A stretch of DNA of 60,140 bases from Proteobacteria bacterium bin106 (GCA_002238945.1 MPNI01000013.1:1-60140), one strand, 5' to 3'. Numbered from the stretch's first letter, positions 27,489 to 38,896 are shown. Numbers and translations are program-made. Notes: generated by a model not told the origin, from the letters alone.

Positions 27489-28277
27489 ATGAGCTCTATC
27501 GCATCATCTCGCTTACTGACTACACTGACCGTTATAGTATGTTTATGCTGCAGTGGTTTTGTTTTGATGTTTGGCAACAACCATGCCAAACTCCCTGCCA
27601 CCATCGAGGATCCTGTTATCTCCTTCACATGGGATGGCAAAGCCCCTCCCATTGAGCCTTCTTCTTGGCGCAATGACCAGTACAAAGATCTTGAAGACAA
27701 AGAAATTGTTCGTCTTATCATTGAAGAGGGCCTCACATTATGGAGTGAAGTAGATGGCTCTTACTTACGTCTTAAACTTGCCGAGGTGGATGAAAGCATT
27801 ACTGAAAAACTCGATTCTATTCATAGCATCACCATAGCCAAAGTGGATGAAAACAGCAGCACGCTCACAGCTGGCTACGCCCGCCCCTTTCCTGATCCAC
27901 ACAATTCATCCATCATCATCGATTGTGACATAGTCATCACTGGTCGTAAGCAAACAGCAAAGAATCTAGCACGAGTGATTTTTCACGAACTTGGACACTG
28001 TGTAGGACTGGGGCATCCTCATGAAAGTTTCACCTCATTGATGAGCTACTCTTCTGCTGGTGAACTGTCTTTAAAGGCAGATGATATGGCAGGTGTATTT
28101 TTCCTTTACCCCGAATCCGATGATCATAGCTTTTCAGATATCTACGGTAGTGCCTGTGGATCTCTGGGAATTTATTATAAAAACCATAGCCCCTCTCAAA
28201 CAAACCATCTATGGCTTATAATTCTTCTATCTTTACCTTTTATAATAAGGATATCATCACGTCACATATCAGCATAA
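27489..28277 (+). CDS. Matrixin-like zinc metalloprotease
   Basis: This is a 262-residue exported protease. Residues 8-29 are a signal or anchor segment. The zinc site is HELGHCVGLGH (166-176): His166, His170 and His176 bind Zn and Glu167 is the catalytic base, followed by SLMSYSS, the Met-turn of metzincins. The catalytic domain is small, about 40-220, as in bacterial matrixins. A C-terminal hydrophobic helix (about 239-253, LWLIILLSLPFIIRI) ends in RISSRHISA; such hydrophobic-plus-basic ends recall sorting or membrane anchors. Substrates are unknown. It is probably secreted or envelope-bound and is the third gene of a run of exported proteins. Confidence 0.85.
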   Translation: MSSIASSRLLTTLTVIVCLCCSGFVLMFGNNHAKLPATIEDPVISFTWDGKAPPIEPSSWRNDQYKDLEDKEIVRLIIEEGLTLWSEVDGSYLRLKLAEVDESITEKLDSIHSITIAKVDENSSTLTAGYARPFPDPHNSSIIIDCDIVITGRKQTAKNLARVIFHELGHCVGLGHPHESFTSLMSYSSAGELSLKADDMAGVFFLYPESDDHSFSDIYGSACGSLGIYYKNHSPSQTNHLWLIILLSLPFIIRISSRHISA

Positions 28278-28590
28278 TCATCACAGGCGTATCTATAACA
28301 CGTGATAACGTCGTTATAGGTTATGGAGAGTTATAAGAACTATAAAAGTTATACATAACTATAAATAAGTTATAAGATAAGATGAGTGAGAATCAAACGA
28401 ACCAAACAAGATAAGAATACACCATAAGAATACATCATAAGAATACATCTAAAAAAACTTCATGATTTATCTCACATCTATATTTCATTACCCTATAATA
28501 ATCGTTATCATAGCAGTTATCATAGCAGTTATCATAGCAAGGGGTAACGTATCTTGTTTATGTGGTTTATTTGAAACGGAAACACACCAT
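28278..28590. other. Spacer before tRNA-Leu with small repeats
   Basis: These 313 bases hold three copies of ATAAGAATACATC-like sequence (28411-28448), a 12-bp repeat (28504-28539) and many GTTATAA words. The tRNA promoter should lie here. No gene is seen. Confidence 0.5.
28504..28539. repeat. 12-bp tandem repeat, three copies
   Basis: GTTATCATAGCA is repeated three times, about 50 bases upstream of tRNA-Leu. Confidence 0.92.
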
Positions 28591-28679
28591 GCGCGGGTGG
28601 TGGAATTGGTAGACACCCGAGACTTAAAATCTCGTGCTCCGATTGGGGCGTGCGGGTTCAAGTCCCGCCCCGCGCACCA
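28591..28679 (+). tRNA. tRNA-Leu (anticodon UAA)
   Basis: This is an 89-base class II tRNA with a long variable arm. Acceptor GCGCGGG pairs with CCCGCGC; the anticodon arm is GAGA-CTTAAAA-TCTC with anticodon TAA; the T-arm is GCGGG-TTCAAGT-CCCGC; and a CCA end is encoded. It lies just before the minus-strand gspC1 gene, which is read toward it. Confidence 0.96.
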
Positions 28680-28715
28680 CATTCTTTTTAGCTAGCTAAA
28701 CTCTTTTGGTTTTCA

Positions 28716-29531
28716 CTATTTCACGGATATAACCATATCCATAGTCACACCTTTACGAAGAATCTGTACATCCACACTCTGTGCTTCCTTTAATCCTCTA
28801 AGCACTTTAATAGCCCCAGGAGCACTTACCAAAGCGATATCATTGATCGTTGTAACAATATCTCCATTCATAAAGCCAGCCTTCTCAAAGATGCTACCAG
28901 GTGTGATGTCGGTGATTTTAAAGCCACGCACTTTGCCACTTTCCAAATAAGGTGTTGCAGCTGCTGACATCAATATACTCTGCAACTTATTTTTGACCAT
29001 ATGATCTCGATAACTCGAGGTGATTTCAATATCAATTTCATCATCTCGAGTTTGACGTGTCATCCCATCTTCACTAAATTCACTAACCCTACCGGACTTA
29101 AGCTCCGGTTTCTTTGCTACAGAACCCGTACCTCCAGCAAACTTATCTTTATATAGCTCTACATATGTGTCATCTTTTTGAATCCGTATACTTTTAGCAG
29201 AAACCTTCACCAAAGGATATTTACCAAGCAACTTGTAGCCCACTTTAAGTGCCATCACTTTTTTGCTTTTCACCTCTTTGATAAGCACCACACTCTTTTG
29301 AGGATCTTTTGAAGTGATGACACCAACCATAATCACACCATAGCTTTCAGCAGAGGCTGCACTATGAACTACAGCTTGAGTGGCTGCAGATGAAACCGGT
29401 TTTTCCTGGGCTATCACAACCCCCAAAAAACCTGCCACAAAAATCAGCCACAGTGAAGCCTTCAGTAATGTTTTCTGAAGCTTCACAAAGCTTGTTGATG
29501 TATATTCTGCCTTAAACACATTTCTAACCAC
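28716..29531 (-). CDS. gspC: GspC-like T2SS inner-membrane protein, paralogue 1 (opposite strand)
   Basis: GspC links the inner-membrane platform of the T2SS to the secretin. This 271-residue copy has a membrane helix at 22-41, a homology-region-like beta domain (about 62-130, with YGVIMVGVITSKDPQKSVVLI and SIRIQKDDTYVELYK) and a C-terminal PDZ domain (about 190-271, with GFKITDITPGSIFEKAGFMN then GDIVTTINDIAL). The layout and PDZ match the two plus-strand gspC genes at 31213 and 32450, but the N-terminus is shorter. It is divergently read from the main cluster and separated from it by aroK. Duplicated GspC could serve different substrates; this is inference. Confidence 0.8.
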   Translation of the reverse strand: MVRNVFKAEYTSTSFVKLQKTLLKASLWLIFVAGFLGVVIAQEKPVSSAATQAVVHSAASAESYGVIMVGVITSKDPQKSVVLIKEVKSKKVMALKVGYKLLGKYPLVKVSAKSIRIQKDDTYVELYKDKFAGGTGSVAKKPELKSGRVSEFSEDGMTRQTRDDEIDIEITSSYRDHMVKNKLQSILMSAAATPYLESGKVRGFKITDITPGSIFEKAGFMNGDIVTTINDIALVSAPGAIKVLRGLKEAQSVDVQILRKGVTMDMVISVK

Positions 29532-29982
29532 TAAAAATTCACCATAACCCAGCTCACCTTAACTGCATACTGCCCATAGCTGAGCTGAAATAGATAGCTG
29601 AAATAGATAGCTGAGATATAAATCTAAAAAAGTCCATCTATGAATGCACGTCCCATTAAGTCCAGCCCTTAAATAATTCTACTTTCCTATGCTATACTGC
29701 CAAGGCAATATGCATGCACACATCGGATAGGTTTGAGCTTTTTTGTTATTGTATATGTCGTTGTATATTATAGATTTTTGCCACCATATCCACTAAACCA
29801 CAACTCTGTACTTATCAACTCACATATGTAACATTAAACACAGCATAAAAGAGCTTCCCTTGTTCGTTACAGAATGTTCGTTACAAAATGTTCGTTACAA
29901 AGTTTGTTGCAAGCTATCGGATAGTCAAGCAACTAATCAAGAAACATCCCATCTATTTCACTCCTAAGGATCCAGGAAAGCT
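29532..29982. other. Divergent spacer between gspC1 and aroK
   Basis: It contains a repeat of GCTGAAATAGATA (about 29580-29615), a 14-bp repeat (29861-29902) and an extended -10-like TGCTATACT at 29690-29698 on the plus strand, nearly 300 bases before aroK. No gene is seen. Confidence 0.4.
29861..29902. repeat. 14-bp tandem repeat, three copies
   Basis: TGTTCGTTACAAAA occurs three times with one change in each outer copy, about 80 bases before the aroK start. Confidence 0.88.
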
Positions 29983-30624
29983 ATGACAACTCCTTTAGTT
30001 CAACAGGTTTTTCTTACAGGTCTTTCGGGTGTAGGAAAAACACGACTGGCAAAAAGTCTCGCTCTGAAACTCGGACTTGGGTTAATCGACCTTGATCAAT
30101 GGATTGTTGATCGTAGCGGTGCCAGAGATATCAAAGATCTCTTTGAGCAACAAGGAGAAAACTCTTTCCGCTCTTTAGAACATCAAGCCCTAAAAGAAGT
30201 GATAGGAGCTCATAACCATGTTATCGCCTTAGGCGCTGGATCACTTATGGATGAAAACAACCAAAAAATCATCTTTTCTAGCCAAGCCCTTACGATCTGG
30301 CTCAAAATCCCCCCTTCTGCACTCGCTCACGCGATCACACTACAAAAAGATCATCTGCCAGCATTTCTCCAAAACCGTCCATTGCTTTCTTCTCTTTCAT
30401 CTTTACTTCCCACCTCTTCTCAACCATCCATCACCCCGTTACGCGAAAAACTCACAGCATTTCTAAGTTCTCAATTGAAAGCCAGAGAACAAGGATACTC
30501 ACGATGCAACGTCGCAATCGATACCCATCATGCCAGTTTCGATATATGTTTAGTAAAGCTTGTCTATGAATGCCAAAAAGCATGGCAGCAACATAACTAC
30601 ACAACAATAGCTACACAACAATAG
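29983..30624 (+). CDS. aroK: Shikimate kinase
   Basis: This enzyme phosphorylates shikimate in chorismate (aromatic amino acid) synthesis. The Walker A loop is LTGLSGVGKTRLAKSL (about residues 11-26). The shikimate site DLDQWI has the conserved Asp pair; FRSLEHQAL carries the Arg-Glu pair, and GAGSL replaces the usual GGG. The lid region has a Ser/Leu/Pro-rich insertion (SSLSSLLPTSSQPSITP), so the protein is longer (213) than usual (~170). GGA about 7 bases before ATG 29983 supports the start. The last residues YTTIATQQ and the stop codon come from the 14-bp tandem repeat at 30597-30652. No other aro gene is adjacent. Confidence 0.9.
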   Translation: MTTPLVQQVFLTGLSGVGKTRLAKSLALKLGLGLIDLDQWIVDRSGARDIKDLFEQQGENSFRSLEHQALKEVIGAHNHVIALGAGSLMDENNQKIIFSSQALTIWLKIPPSALAHAITLQKDHLPAFLQNRPLLSSLSSLLPTSSQPSITPLREKLTAFLSSQLKAREQGYSRCNVAIDTHHASFDICLVKLVYECQKAWQQHNYTTIATQQ

Positions 30625-30652
30625 CTACACAACAATAGCTACACGACAATAG
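30597..30652. repeat. 14-bp tandem repeat over the aroK stop codon
   Basis: CTACACAACAATAG is repeated four times, the last copy with one change (CTACACGACAATAG). The second copy contains the aroK stop codon. Fourteen is not a multiple of three, so copy-number change would alter the C-terminus. Confidence 0.92.
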
Positions 30653-31212
30653 CTGCACAAAATAAGCCATCATCATAAAGGATAAAGGCTTATTCTTTTC
30701 ATAGAAAAACACCACTTTTTTGCGTATGCTAACAGATATACTCCATTAGGGTACAAGGATACATAAACCAAGACCCTCAACACGCACATACATATTTACA
30801 GATAAAAGTCTAGTGATGATACTGGGCAAAAAGTAGAATCCCGCTTACCATTTTATGCTGCAATAACGTCGATATAGCAGCAGATAAGATAGTGGTGCAT
30901 ACACATAAAGGAAAGATAACAGATAACAAAACAAGCAAGCCATCAAGCACAAAGCATTCAAAGACATACCTTTCCTCTCAAAGGAAAAACTCATGGCCTA
31001 AGAATCGATAAGTGTGTTGCATCAACACACGACAAAAAGAATAGAAATAAAAAAATATGAGCAACAAGAACATCACATCAAAGGATAATCATATGTTTTC
31101 TGCACAGATATGTGTGTCCTCTTTTTTTCTCCCATGAATGATCATGTATTAACTGAGTATATGTCTCCATAACCTTTACACTTCCTTATTTATCCTTAGC
31201 TTCTTTAATACT
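30625..31212. other. Spacer upstream of the T2SS cluster
   Basis: After the repeat there is a weak hairpin (AATAAGCC ... GGCTTATT at 30661-30694, followed by CTTTTC) that might terminate aroK. The rest, about 500 AT-rich bases, shows no gene and no clear promoter, though the T2SS promoter is expected here. Confidence 0.4.
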
Positions 31213-32439
31213 ATGGCTCAAAGCAGTAATCCATCTTTAAATAGCACATCACCTTCAAGCAGCCATTCAAGCAGCAAGGAAGAAGAACACCCTTTAGAAA
31301 CTTTGCGGCAAACAAAACACGCATCAACTGCTATAGCTGCTTCCAAAAAAGCTGTTACCATTGTCCCTTTTGTTCCCATACACAATGAAAAAGCACCATC
31401 ATCCTCTTCACTACCCTCTTCAAAGCTGCCTTCTTCGTCGTCTTCAACAAATGAGGTGAAACCTCATAAAGAAAAAGAGCATAACAAAACCCTTTCTATC
31501 CCCTTAGAACACATCAGTATCTGTGTCTTTTCGGCTTTAGCTATCGCTATTATTCTTTCCATTATGGCTGCAGGATATGTTATCGATCAATTTCCCTCCC
31601 CAACAGCTACCAACACCAATCAAAACAGCACAGAATCTTTGGTGATATGGCCTTCAGGCATCTCCAGTAAAGATATGGAAACAGTGGTCTCTCGAAACCT
31701 ATTCAACCAAGATAGCAGCCCCTCAGATGTATTAGAAGAGGCCCCAAAACAGCGTAATGATGGCATGGTGAAAAGCACATTGCCTTTAAAACTCATAGGA
31801 ACGGTCTATGGAAGTAATCCTCGAGATGGTATCGCCATGATTCAAAATACCGACAAAAAACTTATCAATTCTTTTTTTGTGGGATCACGCCTTCTTGAAA
31901 ATGTCACACTGCTTGAGATTCATCAAAACAAAATTATTCTCGACCATGATGGTGTTCTTGAATACATCGAAAAAGAACGCAAACCTATCGTCAGACGCAA
32001 GCGCGAAACCACCTCTTCACGTCTCAATATGCCATCACTAATAGAACGAAGTGTGCCCATCAACTCCACCGGAAGGCTATCGCAATTCAAAGAAGAAGGT
32101 TATGAATTTCGTGAAAAAGAAATCAAAATGACAGAAAGCTATAAAAATAAACTTCTCACCCAAGATTTTTCAAAGGTTCTACAAGACGCTAAAGCCGATC
32201 CATATCTCGTCAATGGAAAACTCGCTGGATTTCGTCTCACCAGGATTCGTCAAAATTCCATCTATGAAAAATCAGGCTTTGCCAATGGTGATATCGTCAC
32301 AGAAATCAATGGTATCCAATTAACCTCCGTATCACAAGCTATCAGTGTACTCCAAGCTGCACGCAACGCCTCGCGTTTAGAAATCACCGTCACTCAAAAC
32401 GGTGCAACCAACGTTATCGAAGTCACTGTGGGACAATAA
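31213..32439 (+). CDS. gspC: GspC-like T2SS inner-membrane protein, paralogue 2
   Basis: This is a 408-residue member of the GspC family. Residues 1-100 are cytoplasmic, Ser/Lys-rich and low in complexity. A membrane helix follows (about 101-122, SICVFSALAIAIILSIMAA). The periplasmic homology region (about 155-255) begins VVSRNLFNQ and contains LPLKLIGTVYGSNPRDGIAMI. The C-terminal PDZ domain (about 325-408) contains GFRLTRIRQNSIYEKSGFAN then GDIVTEINGIQL. The long cytoplasmic region is unusual for GspC. The next gene is a third GspC paralogue starting 10 bases after the stop. Both head the gspD-N cluster, so this is likely a platform subunit. Confidence 0.85.
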   Translation: MAQSSNPSLNSTSPSSSHSSSKEEEHPLETLRQTKHASTAIAASKKAVTIVPFVPIHNEKAPSSSSLPSSKLPSSSSSTNEVKPHKEKEHNKTLSIPLEHISICVFSALAIAIILSIMAAGYVIDQFPSPTATNTNQNSTESLVIWPSGISSKDMETVVSRNLFNQDSSPSDVLEEAPKQRNDGMVKSTLPLKLIGTVYGSNPRDGIAMIQNTDKKLINSFFVGSRLLENVTLLEIHQNKIILDHDGVLEYIEKERKPIVRRKRETTSSRLNMPSLIERSVPINSTGRLSQFKEEGYEFREKEIKMTESYKNKLLTQDFSKVLQDAKADPYLVNGKLAGFRLTRIRQNSIYEKSGFANGDIVTEINGIQLTSVSQAISVLQAARNASRLEITVTQNGATNVIEVTVGQ

Positions 32440-32449
32440 CTCAAAAGAG

Positions 32450-33556
32450 ATGAAAACGATTGTGCAAAAAAACACTGCATACATCAAATGGCTCAAAAAA
32501 ACCAAGACAAAACTCTTGGGTGGCAGGGCTCTTAGCGCTAGTAAAGCTCAAACTGATGTATCGAGTACAGCAGCAGCTATACAGCCTTCCATTACCATGA
32601 CAGATCAAAACATCAAGATGCATAAAATAGCACTCATCGGTACCGCTTTAGCTTTAACCGCTTACCTTTTAGCAAGCCTACTTAACTCCTTAGTGGTGTA
32701 TGCAGTCATTTCTACCATGCCCAACACCAAGATCAACATGACTCCATCCTCCCATCGTATGGATACCAAGAGTGATCTCAACTACTTTGATTTGCGAAAA
32801 ACTGTCCTAGAAAGGCATCTATTTAATGCCACCGGCCAATTGCCTAAAGAAGCAGGATCAGCATCAGGAGACAATCAACAAAACCCTACCAGTTGTACTC
32901 CGTCCACTCTCAATCTCAAACTCACCGGTACCATTATCAACGAAAATCCAGAACTATCTGTGGCTACTATTGTGGACAATATCCTTAAAATCACAGATGT
33001 ATACCGCACAGGTGATACCCTTATTGATCAACCTGCCCGTATTGTCTCCATTGAACGCTCCATGGTGACACTTAATCACCGCGGCAAAAACGAATGCTTA
33101 AAGATTACTGCCAAAAAAAACGTCAACACCGAGCTCACTTATCGTCCTCAAGATATCAATGAACCTCTCCCCCCTGATCCTTCCCTAGTACCTCGTGAAA
33201 TTATGGAAGAGGAGCCTGCTGAGGTCAGTGGAGAAGTCATAGTACTAAAAGATTCCTACGTAGAAGAACAACTCGGCGAAGGTTTTGTTAAAATAGTGGA
33301 AGCAGCGAGGTTTGTTCCCAAACAAGATGAGTCAGGAGTTCCCATTGGCTTTCATATCTTTGGTATCAAACCAGGCACTTTATTTACCCGTATTGGACTC
33401 AAAAACGGCGATATCATCAACCAAGTTAACAGCACGAGTTTACGTCAAATTGAACAAGGTTTTGCCCTATACCAAGCTTTACAAGATGAAACAGACATCA
33501 TCATTCGACTGCAACGCGGCAATCGTCCCATGAGTATCAAATTAAAGATCGAATAA
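32450..33556 (+). CDS. gspC: GspC-like T2SS inner-membrane protein, paralogue 3
   Basis: This 368-residue protein has the same layout as paralogue 2: cytoplasmic region, membrane helix at about 58-85 (IALIGTALALTAYLLASLLN), homology region with ERHLFNATG and LNLKLTGTIINENPELSVATI, then a PDZ-like domain with GFHIFGIKPGTLFTRIGLKN and GDIINQVNSTSL. ATG 32450 is used; a GTG at 32402 would overlap paralogue 2 by 38 bases. The homology region has a Cys pair (NPTSCTP and KNECLKI) absent in the other copies. A secretin gene follows after a 266-base repeat-rich spacer. Confidence 0.83.
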   Translation: MKTIVQKNTAYIKWLKKTKTKLLGGRALSASKAQTDVSSTAAAIQPSITMTDQNIKMHKIALIGTALALTAYLLASLLNSLVVYAVISTMPNTKINMTPSSHRMDTKSDLNYFDLRKTVLERHLFNATGQLPKEAGSASGDNQQNPTSCTPSTLNLKLTGTIINENPELSVATIVDNILKITDVYRTGDTLIDQPARIVSIERSMVTLNHRGKNECLKITAKKNVNTELTYRPQDINEPLPPDPSLVPREIMEEEPAEVSGEVIVLKDSYVEEQLGEGFVKIVEAARFVPKQDESGVPIGFHIFGIKPGTLFTRIGLKNGDIINQVNSTSLRQIEQGFALYQALQDETDIIIRLQRGNRPMSIKLKIE

Positions 33557-33822
33557 TGCGTCATCCAAAACAATAAACATACCCATAACCATAAGTAGCC
33601 ATAATAAAGAGCCATGATAAAGAACCATATAGTCACAACACGTAACCAAGAAGCAAAAAAAGAAAAAGCAAAAAAAGAAAAAAAACCACAAAAAAAAAAA
33701 AAAAAACAACCCAAAAACCATAAGTAGCCATAATAAAGAGCCATAATAAAGAACCATATAGTCACAACACGTAACCAAGAAGCAAAAAAAGAAAAAGCAA
33801 AAAAGAAAAAGAAAGTCTTCCC
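33557..33822. repeat. About 95-bp direct repeat (two copies) between gspC3 and gspD
   Basis: CCATAAGTAGCCATAATAAA begins at 33589 and again at 33718, and each copy runs about 95 bases to an A/G-rich tail (GCAAAAAAAGAAAAAGC). Between the copies lies a run of 18 A at about 33690-33706. The second copy ends just before the gspD ATG, so its purine-rich tail would serve as the gspD ribosome region. Confidence 0.9.
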
Positions 33823-36330
33823 ATGACCTACCTTCTTCATGTGTCACTACTCAAACGACTATGGATAGCTTTCACAGCTATCATCATCTGTCTCACACTT
33901 TCCACAGCTCACGGTCAAGAAGGCATGCCAGAGGGCGGCATGGGTAACCCACAAGATCAAGAGCCTAAAACACAAACACCTCCTCAAAGACGTACATTTG
34001 ATGAGATTGAAAGTGGCAAAGAACTTATCAGCATGGACTTTCCAGAGCTCACTGATATCCGCGATATTATCAAAGCCATTTCCTTATGGACCGGAAAAAA
34101 CGTTATTCTTGATCGCAATGTCACAGGCAAGGTGCAGATCATCTCACCTCGTCCTGTAACAAAAATCGAAGCCTATGAAGCTTTTAAGTCAGCGCTCAGT
34201 GTTCTTAAGCTTACAGCTGTAGAAACCGGAAAATTCATCAAAATCATGCCGATCCGTAATGCACTCAAAGATAACCTCAAAACCTATTACGGATCCAACT
34301 TCTCTCCAAACACCGATCAGGTCATCACACAAATTATTCCGCTTAAATTTGTGGATGCCAAAGCCGTTCGTTCCATGCTTTCAAAAGTGGTTTCAGGAAA
34401 TTCCCTGATCGCCTATGAACCCACCAATACCTTGATTGTCTCTGAGTCAGGTTACAAGGTGAATCGAGTCTTGGATATTATCAAACATATCGATGTAGAA
34501 ACCGAGCAATCCCAAGTTGCCATCGTCCCCATTGTCTATTCTGATGCCAAAAATATCGCCTCCCAAGTCAAACAGATTTTTACCGGCAAATCATCTTCAC
34601 GCTCCAGTTCTTATCATACTTACAAGATATTTCCTGATACCAAAACCAATTCCGTGGTCATCTTTGGTCCACCACGCACCATCAAAGATGTAAGAGACTT
34701 AGTGAAAAAATTCGATATCCGCCTCGAAGATGTCTCACGTCAAGCCACGATTCATGTCAGACCTTTAGATTATGCCGATGCTAAAAAGCTCGCCAAAACA
34801 CTTAATTCTCTAACCAGTAGTACTACGAGTAATAACAATACCTCGCGCTTTTCAGCCTTATCTCGATTGAGAAGTTTAAATAATAGAAACACAGAACAAA
34901 AAAACTCTACCACTCAACCATCTGTGGCAGAGCTAGGAAGTGGTATTAAAATAACGGCCGATGAATCATCCAATTCTCTGCTGATTACAGGATCACGCTC
35001 AGCATACAATGCTGTTAATGCCATTATTCGAAAAATGGATGTTAAGAAAAGTCAGGTATTTATTGAAGCGGATATTCTCAGCATCACCATCGGTAATGAC
35101 TTTAAATTTGGCACATCTTTATTTGCTGGTGTACCTGGAAATGTGGATAATTTCATCACCTGGGAAGCCGGTAATGTGGCTCCTATAGTCACAGCAGGAG
35201 CTTTAAAAAGCGGTGGAGAAGGCACACAAGCTGCCTTTGGCCAAGCCCTTACAGGTGCTCAAAAGGTACTGGCTGAAGAGTTTACGTTTGGTATTTTAGC
35301 CGGACAAGGCGTAGATATTCCAGGCATTGGCAGTGTTTCACCTGGAGCCTTGATCAAGTTGATCAAATCTGATTCCAATACACGCGTACTGTCATCACCG
35401 CACATTTTGATTTCCAACAACGAAGTAGGGCTTTTCTCAAGCGGTCGAAAACTCTTCTTCCGCACCCAACAACCCAATGAAAACACTGGTACCCCAGTCT
35501 CAGCTGTGGAAACAGAAGAAGCTAAACTGCAACTCAATATCAAGCCTAATATTTCTTACTCTGATTATGTCACCATGCAAATCAACCTCGATGCCGATGC
35601 TGTAGCTGATATCGACTCTAATACAGGCTTGCCTGTCATTACAAAAAGAAAGACAGCCCAATCTGTCACCGTGAAAAATGGTCAAACAGTGGTTATATCT
35701 GGCTTGGTGGACTCCACAGAAAATGAACGATTCCGCAAAATACCTATTCTCGGTGATATCCCTCTTATAGGTTGGCTATTTCGTAATTCGACTCTTGCCA
35801 AAAACAAAAGCAATCTTGTCATCTTTGTCACAGCTCATATCATTCATGGCCCCAATGATCTAGCCAAGATCTACAAACAAAAAGTCCAAGAACGCGATGA
35901 AATGCTCAAACACTGGACTCACGATTACTTTGGAAATGAGCGAAATGATGATTTTTATGCTTCTCTTCCTAAACTCGAAGATGGCGTATTCCAGCCCACA
36001 CAAATTGATCTCATCGAGCAAAAGCGTCTCAAAGAATTACGTCAACAATTACTCAAAGACATGGGATACCTAGGAGATGTGGATGATAGTGATAGCTTTC
36101 TTCCCGCTCGCCAAGAAGTGATCACCACCGTACCTGTGATCCCTGACAATACAGAAGCCGGCGCAAATAACAATGAACTTGTAAATGAATATGATCCCAA
36201 TGTTGAAAACGAAGAAATAGAAAGCAGTGAACAGCAACCTTCACTACCCAATAATGCTGAAAACACATTAGAAAACTCAGATGACGAATCCGAAGAAAAA
36301 ACAGATGAAGAAGAAGAGGGAAACAGATAA
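33823..36330 (+). CDS. gspD: T2SS outer-membrane secretin
   Basis: This 835-residue secretin forms the outer-membrane gate of the T2SS. Residues 10-30 are a signal peptide ending STAHGQE. The N0 domain (about 60-130) has the STN-like SMDFPELTDIRDIIKAISL; N1-N3 domains follow (about 160-440) with an Asn/Ser/Thr-rich loop near 335-365; the secretin core (about 500-690) has VTVKNGQTVVISGLVDS and IPILGDIPLIGWLFR, then LVIFVTAHII. The tail after about 770 is strongly acidic (Glu/Asp/Asn repeats), and there is no clear S-domain. No lipobox is seen. The ribosome region is the A/G-rich end of the upstream repeat. It is unusually long for GspD. Confidence 0.95.
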   Translation: MTYLLHVSLLKRLWIAFTAIIICLTLSTAHGQEGMPEGGMGNPQDQEPKTQTPPQRRTFDEIESGKELISMDFPELTDIRDIIKAISLWTGKNVILDRNVTGKVQIISPRPVTKIEAYEAFKSALSVLKLTAVETGKFIKIMPIRNALKDNLKTYYGSNFSPNTDQVITQIIPLKFVDAKAVRSMLSKVVSGNSLIAYEPTNTLIVSESGYKVNRVLDIIKHIDVETEQSQVAIVPIVYSDAKNIASQVKQIFTGKSSSRSSSYHTYKIFPDTKTNSVVIFGPPRTIKDVRDLVKKFDIRLEDVSRQATIHVRPLDYADAKKLAKTLNSLTSSTTSNNNTSRFSALSRLRSLNNRNTEQKNSTTQPSVAELGSGIKITADESSNSLLITGSRSAYNAVNAIIRKMDVKKSQVFIEADILSITIGNDFKFGTSLFAGVPGNVDNFITWEAGNVAPIVTAGALKSGGEGTQAAFGQALTGAQKVLAEEFTFGILAGQGVDIPGIGSVSPGALIKLIKSDSNTRVLSSPHILISNNEVGLFSSGRKLFFRTQQPNENTGTPVSAVETEEAKLQLNIKPNISYSDYVTMQINLDADAVADIDSNTGLPVITKRKTAQSVTVKNGQTVVISGLVDSTENERFRKIPILGDIPLIGWLFRNSTLAKNKSNLVIFVTAHIIHGPNDLAKIYKQKVQERDEMLKHWTHDYFGNERNDDFYASLPKLEDGVFQPTQIDLIEQKRLKELRQQLLKDMGYLGDVDDSDSFLPARQEVITTVPVIPDNTEAGANNNELVNEYDPNVENEEIESSEQQPSLPNNAENTLENSDDESEEKTDEEEEGNR

Positions 36331-36839
36331 ATACAACTCCACTCATATGTATTTTTTTCTTGCTTGTTTAGCTCATTTAACTACATTAACAGAGATATCA
36401 CATTAAAACGTTTCATTGTAAAGCAGAAAGCAAACACTATCTGCGCTCATTGTATCTTATACTCTCTATTATTTCTGGCTAACCTTGTATAACAAGAGCT
36501 CCTCATCTATAACTTTTGCCTTTTAAAAAATAAGCAAACACGATGTCATCACTCACATACTCAAGTCATGAGCTCGGTCAATGGTAATGGATTTCTCCAT
36601 AGATTATGGAAGATTATGGAATAATAGAGTGTGTCATCATTTCATGACAAATTCACGCTTTCATGAGGCAAGCCGATAATTCTCAGATATGAAATACAGT
36701 CCGTAAAGTGTTTCAAAGTGTTAGACAAAAGACCTCTCGAAGAGACGAACAATAAGAAGGAAAACACAGCTCTGAGTTTCACTAAGTTAGCTTATTTACA
36801 AAGACATCGTATGATTTTGTTTTTAAAGAAAAAGACCCT
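36331..36839. other. Long spacer between gspD and gspE with an IS relic
   Basis: This 509-base gap breaks an otherwise conserved D-E gene order. It contains the IS3-like relic at 36395-36450 (minus strand). ATTATGGA-type direct repeats occur near 36600. No other gene is seen; a separate promoter for gspE may be needed. Confidence 0.6.
36395..36450 (-). mobile_element. IS3-like left-end relic (copy 3)
   Basis: The minus strand reads AGATAGTGTTTGC, then 13 bases, then TACAATGAAACGTTTTAATG. It parallels TACAATGAAGCGTTTAAACG in the 58.7-kb relic, where it encodes Y-N-E-A-F-K. A one-base change creates a stop (YNETF then TAA). Confidence 0.5.
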
Positions 36840-38861
<2,022 letters not shown>

Positions 38862-38896
38862 TTCTGCACTCTTTATTGATTTATAGGTTTTTTTCA

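Noticed and set aside
28488-28695. Two frames running through tRNA-Leu
   Set aside because: They are read-through of the tRNA on both strands; the cloverleaf is complete.
33445-33847. Minus-strand frames rich in Phe and Cys over the gspC3-gspD spacer
   Set aside because: They are translations of the A/G-rich duplicated spacer; no ribosome site and the repeats explain the composition.
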